In this document: positions 7,350-15,667 of the stretch, piece by piece | Layout: every line of letters starts with the position of its first letter | Numbering within the stretch: the first letter of the stretch is position 1 | DNA from: a virus | Strand: one strand, 5' to 3' | Virus record (IMG/VR): IMGVR_UViG_3300025141_000153 | Span: 1-49,577 of that record | Length of the DNA: 49,577 nt | The notes under the pieces: generated by a model | The model's database searches: none | Told to the model about the DNA's origin: nothing | Seen by the model: the letters and a program-made list of their open reading frames with translations, nothing else | Position numbers and translations under genes: made by a program

Positions 7350-9653
7350 ATGGCAAAAAAGAAACCTGATATAATAAGACGGCTGTATAATCTAGCAAAT
7401 AATTGGACTAGGCAACAATGGGAACATATAAACCAAAAGGGTTATGAGTTTTCTCATGATGAGCAGTTATCTGAAGAAGAAAGGACTTTATTAGAGGATC
7501 AAGGGATGCCTACTTTTACTATAAATAGAATCTTACCTGTTGTGGAAATGTTAAATTTTTATGCTACTGCAAATAAACCTAGATGGCAGGCTATTGGAAC
7601 GGAGGGTAGTGATTCTGATGTTGCAGCCGTTGTCTCTGATTTATCTGATTATATTTGGTATAATTCGAAAGGTTCTACTTTGTATGCAAATGCTGTTAAT
7701 GATAGTATAACTAAAAGTATAGGATATTTGTTGGTTACAGTAGATAGAGATGCAGATAATGGGATGGGAGAGGTGGTTATACAGCAACCTGAACCTTTTG
7801 ATATATATGTAGATCCAAAATCGAGAGATATGCTATTTAAGGATGCATCCTTTATTATGATTAGAAAGGTTTTACCAAAAGAGCATTTAATGACATTATT
7901 CCCTGATCATAAGAGGAAAATATCTCAAGCGAGTAGTGACGAAAATTATCAAAGATCCTTTTCTGCTAGAAGAATGGGAGATAGGGATCAAAAATTATTT
8001 ACTTTTAATGATTCTGCTGATGGTTCATCTACTCAGGGAATTACTCCAGATGGAGAGATGGATGATCTTGTAGAATTTTTCGAAATATATGAAAAGGTAA
8101 AAATAAAATATATGAATGTATTTTATAGAATACCTCCAGATAAGGCGCAATTAAAACAAATGGAAGAGCAGTGTGCTGTAATGGTAAAAGAAATGTCCGC
8201 TGAATTAGAAGTTAAGTTGTTAGAAAGAGAGAAGGAATTAGCAGAAGGTGTTCAAAAAGGGGAAATTCTTCCAGAAAGAATGCAACTTGAGTTAGAAAAA
8301 GCTAAGGAGAATGCAGCTGAACAGATACAGGCATTTGCTCAGCAATGCATGAGCCAATTACAGGCAGAAGCATCTAAAATAGAGAATACTATAATAACAG
8401 AAAAGGAATATAAAATATTAATATCCGATGAGGAATTTGCTAAAAATATAGTAGAAGCTGTTTCGTTTTTTGACACAAGAGTAAAACAAATTTGTGTAGC
8501 TGGTGATAAGGTTTTATATGAACAAGTGTTACCTGAAAATATTAAAGAGTATCCTTTAGTTCCATTTCATTTTAAATGGACAGGAACTCCATATCCAATA
8601 AGTGCTGTTGCTCCATTGATAGGCAAACAAAAAGAAATAAATAAAGCTCATCAAATAATGGTTCATAATGCATCTTTAGGAAGTTCATTAAGATGGATGT
8701 ATGAAGAGGGAAGTATAGATCCTGATGTATGGGAAAAATATGCATCTAGTCCAGGAGCTTTATTGCCTATTAGACCTGGTGTAGAAAGACCTACTCCTGT
8801 TATGCCTGCCCCCTTATCAAATGCTTTCTTTTCTATAGTCCAACAAGGAAAAAGTGATATGGAATATCTTGCAGGTATTTATAGTTCTATGATGGGAGAT
8901 TCTGCGGGAGCTTCTGAAACATATAGAGGAATGTTAGCTTTAGATGAGTATGGAACTAGAAGAATAAGACAATGGATGAGCAATTCAATAGAACCAGCTT
9001 TAACTCATTTAGGCCAAATTATTGTTCAATATGCTCAGGCAACTTATACTGCTAATAAAAGATTTAGAATAATTCAACCTAATGCTATACAAGAAGGAAG
9101 GGACCAAGAAATTAATATACCTATATATAATGATATGGGGGAAGCTGTAGGAAAATCAATGGACGTTACAGCACATAAATTTGACATTAGAATAGTGGCT
9201 GGCTCTACTTTACCTGTAAATAGATGGGCATACTTAGAGGAATTAAAACAATTATTGCAATTGGGAGTTGTTGATGATATTGCAGTATTAGCTGAAACAG
9301 ATTTAAGAAATAAAGAAAAAATTGTCCAAAGAAAATCTTTATATGCTCAACTTCAGAGTCAAATAGGATCACTTGATGAAGCATTAAAAGATAGTCAAGG
9401 TACAATTGAAACATTAGAAAGACAATTAGTTCAAGCTGGTATTAAAAATAAGGTAATGCAAGCTGATGTCGAAATAAATAAAAAGAAAGAGCAAGTTAAA
9501 AGTAACATGGATAAAGAGCTCACTCAAACTCAAGGAGAACAGAAATTATTAAGAGGTTCAATGAATAATGATGCCCAATTAATAAGAGCAAGATCTCAAG
9601 ATATGTTAAATAATCAAAAAAAAGACTTGGAAAGTAGTTCAGAAAATGAATAA
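7350..9653 (+). CDS. portal protein (P22-like)
   Basis: Dodecameric channel at the unique capsid vertex, through which terminase packages and the tail delivers DNA. At 767 residues it has the P22-type size and N-terminus: an LLEDQGMPTFTINRILPVVE block, then MLNFYATANKPRWQAIG, and the strand IQQPEPFDIYVDPKSRD. A long coiled coil at about 265-350 (rich in Glu, Lys, Gln) is inserted between wing strands. The crown-like C-terminus (610-767) is a further coiled coil ending in charged and Gln-rich sequence, as in the barrel of P22 portal. It precedes scaffold and capsid genes, the canonical order. Confidence 0.87.
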   Translation: MAKKKPDIIRRLYNLANNWTRQQWEHINQKGYEFSHDEQLSEEERTLLEDQGMPTFTINRILPVVEMLNFYATANKPRWQAIGTEGSDSDVAAVVSDLSDYIWYNSKGSTLYANAVNDSITKSIGYLLVTVDRDADNGMGEVVIQQPEPFDIYVDPKSRDMLFKDASFIMIRKVLPKEHLMTLFPDHKRKISQASSDENYQRSFSARRMGDRDQKLFTFNDSADGSSTQGITPDGEMDDLVEFFEIYEKVKIKYMNVFYRIPPDKAQLKQMEEQCAVMVKEMSAELEVKLLEREKELAEGVQKGEILPERMQLELEKAKENAAEQIQAFAQQCMSQLQAEASKIENTIITEKEYKILISDEEFAKNIVEAVSFFDTRVKQICVAGDKVLYEQVLPENIKEYPLVPFHFKWTGTPYPISAVAPLIGKQKEINKAHQIMVHNASLGSSLRWMYEEGSIDPDVWEKYASSPGALLPIRPGVERPTPVMPAPLSNAFFSIVQQGKSDMEYLAGIYSSMMGDSAGASETYRGMLALDEYGTRRIRQWMSNSIEPALTHLGQIIVQYAQATYTANKRFRIIQPNAIQEGRDQEINIPIYNDMGEAVGKSMDVTAHKFDIRIVAGSTLPVNRWAYLEELKQLLQLGVVDDIAVLAETDLRNKEKIVQRKSLYAQLQSQIGSLDEALKDSQGTIETLERQLVQAGIKNKVMQADVEINKKKEQVKSNMDKELTQTQGEQKLLRGSMNNDAQLIRARSQDMLNNQKKDLESSSENE

Positions 9654-9691
9654 AATACAAGCAAAGATTTATTCACAAAAAGGAGACTATA

Positions 9692-10645
9692 ATGTCTGAA
9701 GAAACAAATCAAAGTAACCCTGGTATTGGAATGCAGGAGGGCTCGCTAGAGGAAGCATCTGAATCTTATGGAAGAGGAGAGCATCCTAACTCGCAAGCTA
9801 ACCTAAAACCAAATAAATCAGGCTCTGACGATTTTTTCAATAACCTCGATAATGAGGTAAATGGAGGAATAATGGATAGCCCTGAGGTAACCCTTAATCA
9901 ATCCAGTGGCCCCGAACAGGTAACCCACGCTAACAATGATCAAGGCTCCAACATGCTAGAGAAGCAGTCTGCAAACAGCACAGATTGGGAAAAGCGCTAC
10001 AAAGATAGTAGCCGTGAAGCTGTTAAGTGGAGGGAGGAATTTAAAAAGGTACAACCTTTTATTCCTGTTCTCGAAGCAATGAAAAATGATAGCGGATTAG
10101 TTCAGCACGTTAGAGAATATCTAACCAGTGGTGGTGCACCTGCTCAATCAATACAAGAACAAATGGGATTAGATGAAGATTTTGTATTTGATCAAAACGA
10201 AGCAATGCAAGACCCTGATTCAGATAGTGCTAAAGTCATGAATGCTCATGTAGATGGTTTGGTCCAAAGAAGAATGGGACAAATGATCGAACAGCAAAAA
10301 GAACAAAGCATGAAAGTTGACTTAGCTCAGAAACGTAAAGCTGACGAGGATGCATTTAGAAAAAAACATAATATGTCAGAAGATGATTGGAAGTCTTTTA
10401 AACAAAAAGCTAAACGTCATAGAATGACATTAGATGATATTAATTCTGTCGTAAATAGAGAGCAGGTTGCAAACAATGTAGCCAGTTCTACTAAAAAGGA
10501 TATGATGAATCAAATGAAAAATGTTAGAAATATGCCCACATCCGCATCTGGAGCTAATAGTCAAAGAGTAGAAACTAGTCAAGACAGAGATGTGTTTGAT
10601 AGTATTCTAGGATTTGATAATAGCGTTGATAATCTGTTTGGATAG
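9692..10645 (+). CDS. probable capsid scaffold protein
   Basis: Assembly scaffold by position and composition. It lies between portal and major capsid genes. The 317-residue protein has a disordered N-terminus (Ser, Asn, Gly, Glu; residues 1-90), a helical core starting WEKRYKDSSREAVKWREEFK, a long Gln/Met/Lys-rich coiled coil around residues 190-240 (MGQMIEQQKEQSMKVDLAQK), and a short C-terminal tail with DSILGFDNSVDNLFG that could be the capsid-binding helix, as is known for several scaffolds. AGGAG precedes the ATG. No protease gene is recognisable nearby. Confidence 0.72.
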   Translation: MSEETNQSNPGIGMQEGSLEEASESYGRGEHPNSQANLKPNKSGSDDFFNNLDNEVNGGIMDSPEVTLNQSSGPEQVTHANNDQGSNMLEKQSANSTDWEKRYKDSSREAVKWREEFKKVQPFIPVLEAMKNDSGLVQHVREYLTSGGAPAQSIQEQMGLDEDFVFDQNEAMQDPDSDSAKVMNAHVDGLVQRRMGQMIEQQKEQSMKVDLAQKRKADEDAFRKKHNMSEDDWKSFKQKAKRHRMTLDDINSVVNREQVANNVASSTKKDMMNQMKNVRNMPTSASGANSQRVETSQDRDVFDSILGFDNSVDNLFG

Positions 10646-10648
10646 GTT

Positions 10649-10668
10649 CATAATTATTTGAAATTATG
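10649..10668 (+). promoter_or_regulatory. small hairpin in the major-capsid leader
   Basis: CATAATT (10649-10655) pairs with AATTATG (10662-10668) over a 6-base loop. A second weak element, CTTA/TAAG, follows before the SD AAGGAGA of the major capsid gene. The stem is A/T rich and not followed by a T tract. It may stabilise or process the abundant capsid mRNA. Confidence 0.3.
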
Positions 10669-10704
10669 TCTGTCCAAGCTTAATAATAAGTTAAGGAGAG
10701 ACAA

Positions 10705-12252
10705 ATGTCTGAAATCTTAAATGTAACTGGGAGTAATTATACTTCTGGTTCAATTGAAAGAGGCGAGTCTTCAACTCAGCTAGATACAGGAGCGTTGCGT
10801 AGAAAGTACAATTTCGGCGACTACGTATCTGAACTAGCTCTAGCTCAAGATCCCTTCTTTCGATTCGTAAGTATGGTTTCTAAAAAACCGACTGATGATC
10901 CTTCTTTCAAATTTACTGAAAAGAGATCCTCGTATACCAAAAGATATGCGTTGATGTCCGATTTTAGTACTAGTGCAATAAGTGTACCTGCAACAGCACC
11001 TGCAACAACAGGGACTCCTGCAGAAGGAAATGTTTATTCATTTTCTTACTTTTGTGATTATGACTCTGATGGGAATAAACAAAATGTCTTTGGTAAAGTA
11101 GTTGACTATTACGAAGGTGTTGAGGGTACACAACCTCAATTTTTCGTACCTGGTCAAATTATAAAAGTACCACATGCATCAAGTGAAGCTAATGCTGATG
11201 CTGGAACTGTGTCTGGATATACATTGTGGAGAATTAACTCTGTAGATCTTACGACTCTTCCTGCAAGTAGTAGTGCGGCTGCAACTGGTGTTAATAAAGC
11301 AGTTGTAAATGCAACATGTATTAAAGGTTCTGGAAGTGCAGTATTCTTTATGGATGCAGTATCTGGTGGTGATGATACAACTGATGCAGCAGCTGGTTTA
11401 GCATATGATGGCACTGTAACAACTACAACTAAAAGCTCCGAGTTTATGGAAGCTTTTAAAACATATGTTGTTGGTACAGCTTTTGATGCTGGAAGTGGTT
11501 ATCCTGAAACATGGCAAGATCAACCTTACTCAACAGGTTATGGTCAAACTCAAATCTGGAAAACATCATGCGTGATGAATAATACTGATAGAGCTACTGT
11601 TCTTAAGTATGAAGGTAATGAGTGGGCTAGAATCTGGAAAGAAAAGTTAATCGAGCATAAATGGGATATTGAACAATCATTATTATTTGGAAATCAACAA
11701 TCAGCTACAAGTAAAACTACTGAAGGTGCTGTTAATTTTATTTCCACATATGGTAATGCTTTTTCATTAAACATATCAACTAAAACACAAGATTCTTTCT
11801 TAGATGACTTGTCAGCTATGTTAGATCCACGTTATAATAATGCAGGTTCAACTGTATTCTTCTGTTCTACAGCAGTTTACAATTGGCTACATAAATTATC
11901 TGGATATTATGCTAACAATCTAGAAATTTCACCTAATTTTAGAGGAGATTTTTCAATGACTGGTAAAAAGAAAGTGTTTGGTGTTGATATTACTACTATC
12001 TCTACTGTATACGGCGATATGAATATTGCTAGAAATGTACATTTAGATGGTACTAATATTAAAATGCTTGGTATTAATATGAAATATGCTGCATATAGAC
12101 CATTAGTTGGTAACGGTCTTAATAGAGATACAGCCGTCTACGTTGGTGTGCAAACGCTTGAAAACTCTGGGGTCGACAGAAGAGTAGATCAAATATTAAC
12201 AGAAGCTGGCATGGAATGGTGTTGTCCTGAAACACATGCTATCTGGACATAA
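10705..12252 (+). CDS. major capsid protein (HK97-fold type)
   Basis: Shell-forming coat protein by position after scaffold, by size (515 residues) and by composition. The N-terminal arm contains TGALRRKYNFGDYVSELALA. Residues 60-75 hold SFKFTEKRSSYTKRYA, typical of an early beta strand in such coats. Residues 95-260 form a Ser/Thr/Ala/Gly-rich insertion with no charged helices, probably a surface domain. The core KYEGNEWARIWKEKLIEHKW matches the spine-helix region, and the C-terminus has DINIARNVHL-like and AVYVGVQTLE strands. It resembles the SU10-type coat family in general order, but that is only an impression. It overlaps nothing and is preceded by AAGGAGA. Confidence 0.85.
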   Translation: MSEILNVTGSNYTSGSIERGESSTQLDTGALRRKYNFGDYVSELALAQDPFFRFVSMVSKKPTDDPSFKFTEKRSSYTKRYALMSDFSTSAISVPATAPATTGTPAEGNVYSFSYFCDYDSDGNKQNVFGKVVDYYEGVEGTQPQFFVPGQIIKVPHASSEANADAGTVSGYTLWRINSVDLTTLPASSSAAATGVNKAVVNATCIKGSGSAVFFMDAVSGGDDTTDAAAGLAYDGTVTTTTKSSEFMEAFKTYVVGTAFDAGSGYPETWQDQPYSTGYGQTQIWKTSCVMNNTDRATVLKYEGNEWARIWKEKLIEHKWDIEQSLLFGNQQSATSKTTEGAVNFISTYGNAFSLNISTKTQDSFLDDLSAMLDPRYNNAGSTVFFCSTAVYNWLHKLSGYYANNLEISPNFRGDFSMTGKKKVFGVDITTISTVYGDMNIARNVHLDGTNIKMLGINMKYAAYRPLVGNGLNRDTAVYVGVQTLENSGVDRRVDQILTEAGMEWCCPETHAIWT

Positions 12253-12263
12253 GGAGATTAATT

Positions 12264-12803
12264 ATGGCAATTCCACAATATGGTATGAACAAGCATGGCG
12301 ATGCTTTGTCAGTTCATAAAAATGTAGGCTATAAGCTAATTGTATCTGGAACATATAGTATACCTGAATCGGAATCAGGTATCGTATATGGATTAGATGG
12401 AACTGCTGCGGATACTACAATAACTCTAAACCTGCCTGATACTACAGGACTATCTGAAGGTGTATATTATACATTTTTAGTTGTCGGTGTAAGTACAGGC
12501 GAGTATACGATTAAATGTCAAGATCTTACTGATACTACAGGCGATACTTTCATTGGTGGTGTAATGTTAGGAGCATCAGGAGCTACAGATAATGAAGCTG
12601 CTGCATTTGCTCAAGCTGCTGCAGATGATTCGCAAATAGTATTAGACAATAACTTGGCTAATAGTGCTGGTGGACTAGGTTCTTCAATTTCAGTGAAATA
12701 TCTGGGTATTGTAGGAGGCCGAGGTCATTGGTTAGTAAGTGGTAATGCTGGAACAGCTGATGTTGATTCAACTGGTGCAGCTTTATTCACTAACGGATCG
12801 TAG
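12264..12803 (+). CDS. probable capsid decoration protein
   Basis: Unassigned, but it directly follows the coat gene and is a 179-residue, Thr/Gly/Ala/Ser-rich protein of alternating beta strands (ITLNLPDTTGLSEGVYYTFL, YTIKCQDLTD) with a terminal RGHWLVSGNAGTADVDSTGA. This composition and position fit head decoration or stabilisation proteins. The next gene has a similar strand order (a 'G-x-x-x-x-x-L..TIK..' block, then G-x-W-x-G), so the two could share a fold. SD GGAG precedes the ATG. Confidence 0.55.
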   Translation: MAIPQYGMNKHGDALSVHKNVGYKLIVSGTYSIPESESGIVYGLDGTAADTTITLNLPDTTGLSEGVYYTFLVVGVSTGEYTIKCQDLTDTTGDTFIGGVMLGASGATDNEAAAFAQAAADDSQIVLDNNLANSAGGLGSSISVKYLGIVGGRGHWLVSGNAGTADVDSTGAALFTNGS

Positions 12804-12814
12804 GGAGGCTGATT

Positions 12815-13156
12815 ATGGCAAAAGTACAAAAACCTGCTAAACACGTAGATGATCAAGAAGTATCTTCGGTAACTGCTGTAGCTTCTACAGGTGCTGCTGT
12901 TACTGCAAAAGGGCTTGTAAAAGTCACTACAGCTTCTAGTGGTTTATTACTACTATCTAATGGTGAATGGAATGGGCAAGAATGCCTATTAGTTCTTGAT
13001 TCAGGTAGTGATGATTTAACTATCAAGAATGCTGCAAACGATGCTGTGATTAAAGGTTATTCATCTTGGGACGTTAGTGCTGAAACTGTTGTTTTATGTA
13101 AATGGTATCATGACGGAACAAATGGATATTGGTACGGATTAGCTGGTGCAGCTTAA
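12815..13156 (+). CDS. small beta-rich protein, possible second decoration protein
   Basis: The 113-residue product is beta-rich and short: ECLLVLDSGSDDLTIKNAAN, then a segment ending HDGTNGYWYGLAGAA. Its strand pattern resembles the C-terminal half of the preceding 179-residue protein. It is likely a capsid surface protein on the basis of position and composition only. It ends 63 bases before the next gene, and that gap contains a strong stem-loop. Confidence 0.5.
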   Translation: MAKVQKPAKHVDDQEVSSVTAVASTGAAVTAKGLVKVTTASSGLLLLSNGEWNGQECLLVLDSGSDDLTIKNAANDAVIKGYSSWDVSAETVVLCKWYHDGTNGYWYGLAGAA

Positions 13157-13171
13157 TAGCTAAATAAACTA

Positions 13172-13213
13172 AATCCTGCTTCCTATTAGTTTTCTCTTTT
13201 AGGAGGCAGGATT
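13172..13213 (+). promoter_or_regulatory. 13-bp hairpin that buries an AGGAGG Shine-Dalgarno
   Basis: AATCCTGCTTCCT (13172-13184) pairs with AGGAGGCAGGATT (13201-13213) over all 13 positions, with one G-U pair and a 16-base loop. The 3' arm starts with AGGAGG, the only SD for the 50-residue gene starting at 13220. No T run follows the stem, so it does not look like an intrinsic terminator. It sits exactly between the capsid genes and the connector genes. It may lower translation of the connector block, or be an RNA processing site. Confidence 0.7.
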
Positions 13214-13219
13214 AAAGTT

Positions 13220-13372
13220 ATGGCAGATATTTTAACAGCAAATTATGGAAAGGATACAGGTTCAGGTAAAAAACTGAAGACGGGTTCTTTGCGTAGAAAT
13301 TACAGCTCAAAAAAAAGAGCTAAAAATAAAAGTTTTAGAATAAGTAATAATAAATATAAAGAGGGTGTATAG
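13220..13372 (+). CDS. 50-residue basic protein with a coat-like motif
   Basis: Unrecognised, and missed by length-limited gene calling. It has 15 Lys/Arg residues and no acidic cluster. Residues 21-28 (TGSLRRNY) copy the TGALRRKY segment near the N-terminus of the major capsid protein. AGGAGG lies 13 bases upstream of the ATG, within the 3' arm of a 13-bp hairpin. Its TAG overlaps the next gene's GTG start by one base. A capsid-associated or DNA-associated minor component is my inference. Confidence 0.65.
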   Translation: MADILTANYGKDTGSGKKLKTGSLRRNYSSKKRAKNKSFRISNNKYKEGV

Positions 13373-14097
13373 TGGCAACATTTGAAGTACAGATAGAAGC
13401 AATGACAAGTTTAGATATAGGAGCTAGCACTATTCCTAGTCAAGCTCAAATCACTGAATTTTTAAAAGAAGGGGTATTGGATGTTACTAATAGGACAACA
13501 ACTGTTGCACCACATATGATTCAAAAATTTCAAAGAGAGTCTTCTACTTCAGATTCTCAAGGAGTTGATGTAAATGGTGCTAAAATTATTGGAGTTATAA
13601 GAGAAATTAATGCAGATGGTAGTTCAGATGGAAGTGTAAATTGGGCTGAATGTAGGTTTTCATTGCCTCATTTACAGTCTAGACTTGTTGATAAAGAAAG
13701 TTTACATTATGCTTCAATATATAATCCTGCATATCTTGTAGATGGTGCTGGCGTGGTAAATGTTTACCCCGTACCTTCAGCTAATAATGGATTTAAGGTA
13801 TTTTATGTTAATAATGAACCTAAGGGGGATGGAACATCAGATTCACTTGCATATGGACATTCAACAATAGGATATTTTCCAGATGAATTAGAATATTTAG
13901 TGGTAATATATGCATCTATAAAAGTTTTAGAGCATGCAATGGCTAACTGGTCACAAGAAGAAGAAGATATAGAAATGACACAAGCTACTAGTTTACATAT
14001 AGGTAGTTTGAAGAAAGAATATTTGGATGCTTTTACATATATAGCAGCTGGATCTGGAGCTATGATGAGACAAGGAGAAGAAACTGATGAAAATTAG
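13372..14097 (+). CDS. head-tail connector/adaptor-like protein
   Basis: Probable adaptor bound below the portal, inferred from position and from the mixed fold: an N-terminal helical segment (QITEFLKEGVLDVTNRTTTV), a beta-rich middle ending YLVDGAGVVNVYPVPSANNG, then helix FPDELEYLVVIYASIKVLEH and an acidic linker (QEEEDIEM). This helix, beta domain, helix order is common to phage connector subunits. The start is GTG, overlapping the preceding TAG by one base. It overlaps the next gene by 11 bases. 241 residues. Confidence 0.55.
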   Translation: MATFEVQIEAMTSLDIGASTIPSQAQITEFLKEGVLDVTNRTTTVAPHMIQKFQRESSTSDSQGVDVNGAKIIGVIREINADGSSDGSVNWAECRFSLPHLQSRLVDKESLHYASIYNPAYLVDGAGVVNVYPVPSANNGFKVFYVNNEPKGDGTSDSLAYGHSTIGYFPDELEYLVVIYASIKVLEHAMANWSQEEEDIEMTQATSLHIGSLKKEYLDAFTYIAAGSGAMMRQGEETDEN

Positions 14098-14368
14098 ACA
14101 ATTAATGGAAAGAGTTGGAACAAATGAGACTGGAAGGGCTATAGCTTATTTAAAAGATGCTTTAGAGGAAATAAATTTTATTTCAGAAACTCATGTAAAA
14201 ACAGCTAGAATAGATATTGTAGACAATCAAAGATTTTATAAAATCCCTAATGAAGCAGTAAAGATTTTAGATATTAGGGCTAAAAACCATAATAATTCTA
14301 GTGGTAATTATAGAACTATTCCTAGATCTGTTTACGAACCTGAAATAGAGGATACAGATGGGATTTAA
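14087..14368 (+). CDS. N-terminal part of a connector/adaptor, possibly split
   Basis: The 93 residues look like the first half of a connector: helix AIAYLKDALEEINFISETHV, then RFYKIPNEAVKILDIRAK and YRTIPRSVYEPEIEDTDG. The stop lies in a T3A6 run (14364-14372). Dropping one base there continues the protein seamlessly into the next gene (KKYAYYIKGNNIALVEKE), giving one 329-residue protein with the usual order helix, beta domain, ALVYYLK helix. It could be a natural split with coupled translation, a frameshift mutation or a sequence error. Confidence 0.6.
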   Translation: MKIRQLMERVGTNETGRAIAYLKDALEEINFISETHVKTARIDIVDNQRFYKIPNEAVKILDIRAKNHNNSSGNYRTIPRSVYEPEIEDTDGI

Positions 14369-15077
14369 AAAATACGCATATTATATAAAAGGTAATAATA
14401 TTGCCTTGGTAGAAAAAGAAAATGCTACTGCTAGCGGTAAAATGGCAGTAGCTCATTGTACTTTAGGAGGATATACTACTAAAGATACATGTGAAGCAGC
14501 AGGAGGCCAATGGATACCTGGTAGCAGCGGGAGTACTGATACCGTTAATAGATATAGAAGTCCTGCAAGTAGTGTTACTGATGGAATAGAGATAGAATAT
14601 ACATATGCTCCTCATTATACAATTACAGATGCTTCTGATACAAGGTCAATAACTAGCTACACTGAAAATGGCGGTTTATTGAAAATTACAATGACAGCTA
14701 CGGCAAGCTTTACTGAAGGAGATACAATCCTTATTACCGATTCTAATAAATGGAACGGATTGCATGAAGTAAACGCTACTACATCAAATAGCGCTGATCT
14801 AGTCTTTAAAACTAAGTATAATGGAGGCACTGTTACAGGACTTTCTTCTACATTAACATATAATATAGATTTAATGGAAGATGAGTCTTTTGAAATAGAT
14901 ATACCTGCATATTTACAAAAAGCATTGGTTTATTATTTAAAATCTAAATTATCTGAAGATCATATGGAATTAGAAGCAGCTGAATATTTTATGAGAAAAT
15001 TTAGAAGGATTGTTGAAAAAGAAAGTAATAGTAAAGCAGGGCAAAGAATTATGCAAGGCAATAGGAATATGGTATAA
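14358..15077 (+). CDS. C-terminal part of a connector/adaptor with a cysteine-loop insertion
   Basis: The 239-residue product begins YAYYIKGNNIALVEKE and ends with the helices PAYLQKALVYYLKSKLSED and AEYFMRKFRRIVEKE, typical of phage connector/adaptor subunits. Between them lies a beta-rich insert (TITDASDTRSITSYTENGG, WNGLHEVNATTSNSADLV) that resembles an Ig- or fibronectin-like add-on, and near the N-terminus a loop CTLGGYTTKDTCEAAGGQW with two cysteines that could close a disulfide. GAGG lies 6 bases before the ATG, so independent initiation is possible. It starts 11 bases inside the previous gene and may be the second half of a split gene. Confidence 0.6.
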   Translation: MGFKKYAYYIKGNNIALVEKENATASGKMAVAHCTLGGYTTKDTCEAAGGQWIPGSSGSTDTVNRYRSPASSVTDGIEIEYTYAPHYTITDASDTRSITSYTENGGLLKITMTATASFTEGDTILITDSNKWNGLHEVNATTSNSADLVFKTKYNGGTVTGLSSTLTYNIDLMEDESFEIDIPAYLQKALVYYLKSKLSEDHMELEAAEYFMRKFRRIVEKESNSKAGQRIMQGNRNMV

Positions 15078-15328
15078 TGGTACAAAAAATAGTAATTAAG
15101 TTAATATTTAAAGCTATAATGAAAAAGATTAATGAAAAACATAATCTAATAAAAATAGATAAATATGTAAATGAAGATAATGAACTTGACATAAAAGTTA
15201 AAGCTATATATAGAAGATTATTAGATTTAGAGAAAGATTCACATCCAAGAGCAGATTGGATATGTATGGATTGCGGATGTAAGGCTAAAAAGAAAGAGAA
15301 AGTAATTAAAAGAAAGAGGAGAAAATAA
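15077..15328 (+). CDS. 83-residue basic protein with a Cys pair
   Basis: Unrecognised. It is strongly basic, with an amphipathic N-terminal helix and a C-terminal HPRADWICMDCGCKAKKKEK block in which Cys residues at positions 63, 66 and 68 plus His56 could bind zinc. The last ten residues are almost all Lys/Arg. It overlaps both neighbours by one base. A minor, perhaps nucleic-acid-contacting component of the neck is possible, but this is a guess from composition. Confidence 0.55.
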   Translation: MVQKIVIKLIFKAIMKKINEKHNLIKIDKYVNEDNELDIKVKAIYRRLLDLEKDSHPRADWICMDCGCKAKKKEKVIKRKRRK

Positions 15329-15666
15329 TGGGGTATAGTATATATAAATACAGTAGCCAAGAAGCAGATAATATAAATTTAGGACAAGGTGGCGTAGCAT
15401 TCTTAAGTGATACAAGTGCTTTAACCCCTCCCTCTGGGCAAGTTATTATAGCTATACAAGTAGTTGGCTCTGGTACTAAAATAGCTGCTTTAGTAGCTGA
15501 AGACCCTACTAGATGGTTTAATACTGTAAGTGCTGCTTATTCAGGTCAAAATGGAGATACATGGGATACAGCTCAAGCACTTTATACAGGATTTACATTA
15601 CATGGTAGATGGACTAGTCTAACATTAGCGTCAAATAGTGCAGTAATAGTTTATTTCGGAGATTAA
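15328..15666 (+). CDS. 112-residue beta-rich virion protein, paralogue of 17263-17616
   Basis: Not assigned to a family. The order of segments GQGGVAFLSDTS, then QVIIAIQVVGSG, then a W-rich loop, FTLHGRWTSLTLASNSAVIV and a final YFGD matches that of the 117-residue protein at 17263, whose end reads NGDIIYGAFDKVEVASGDYV then AYVGK. The shared C-terminal strand, G-x-(W/F)-x-x-(L/V)-x-(L/V)-ASx-x, suggests gene duplication. Likely a tail or decoration subunit. One-base overlap with the previous gene. Confidence 0.55.
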   Translation: MGYSIYKYSSQEADNINLGQGGVAFLSDTSALTPPSGQVIIAIQVVGSGTKIAALVAEDPTRWFNTVSAAYSGQNGDTWDTAQALYTGFTLHGRWTSLTLASNSAVIVYFGD

Positions 15667-15667
15667 T

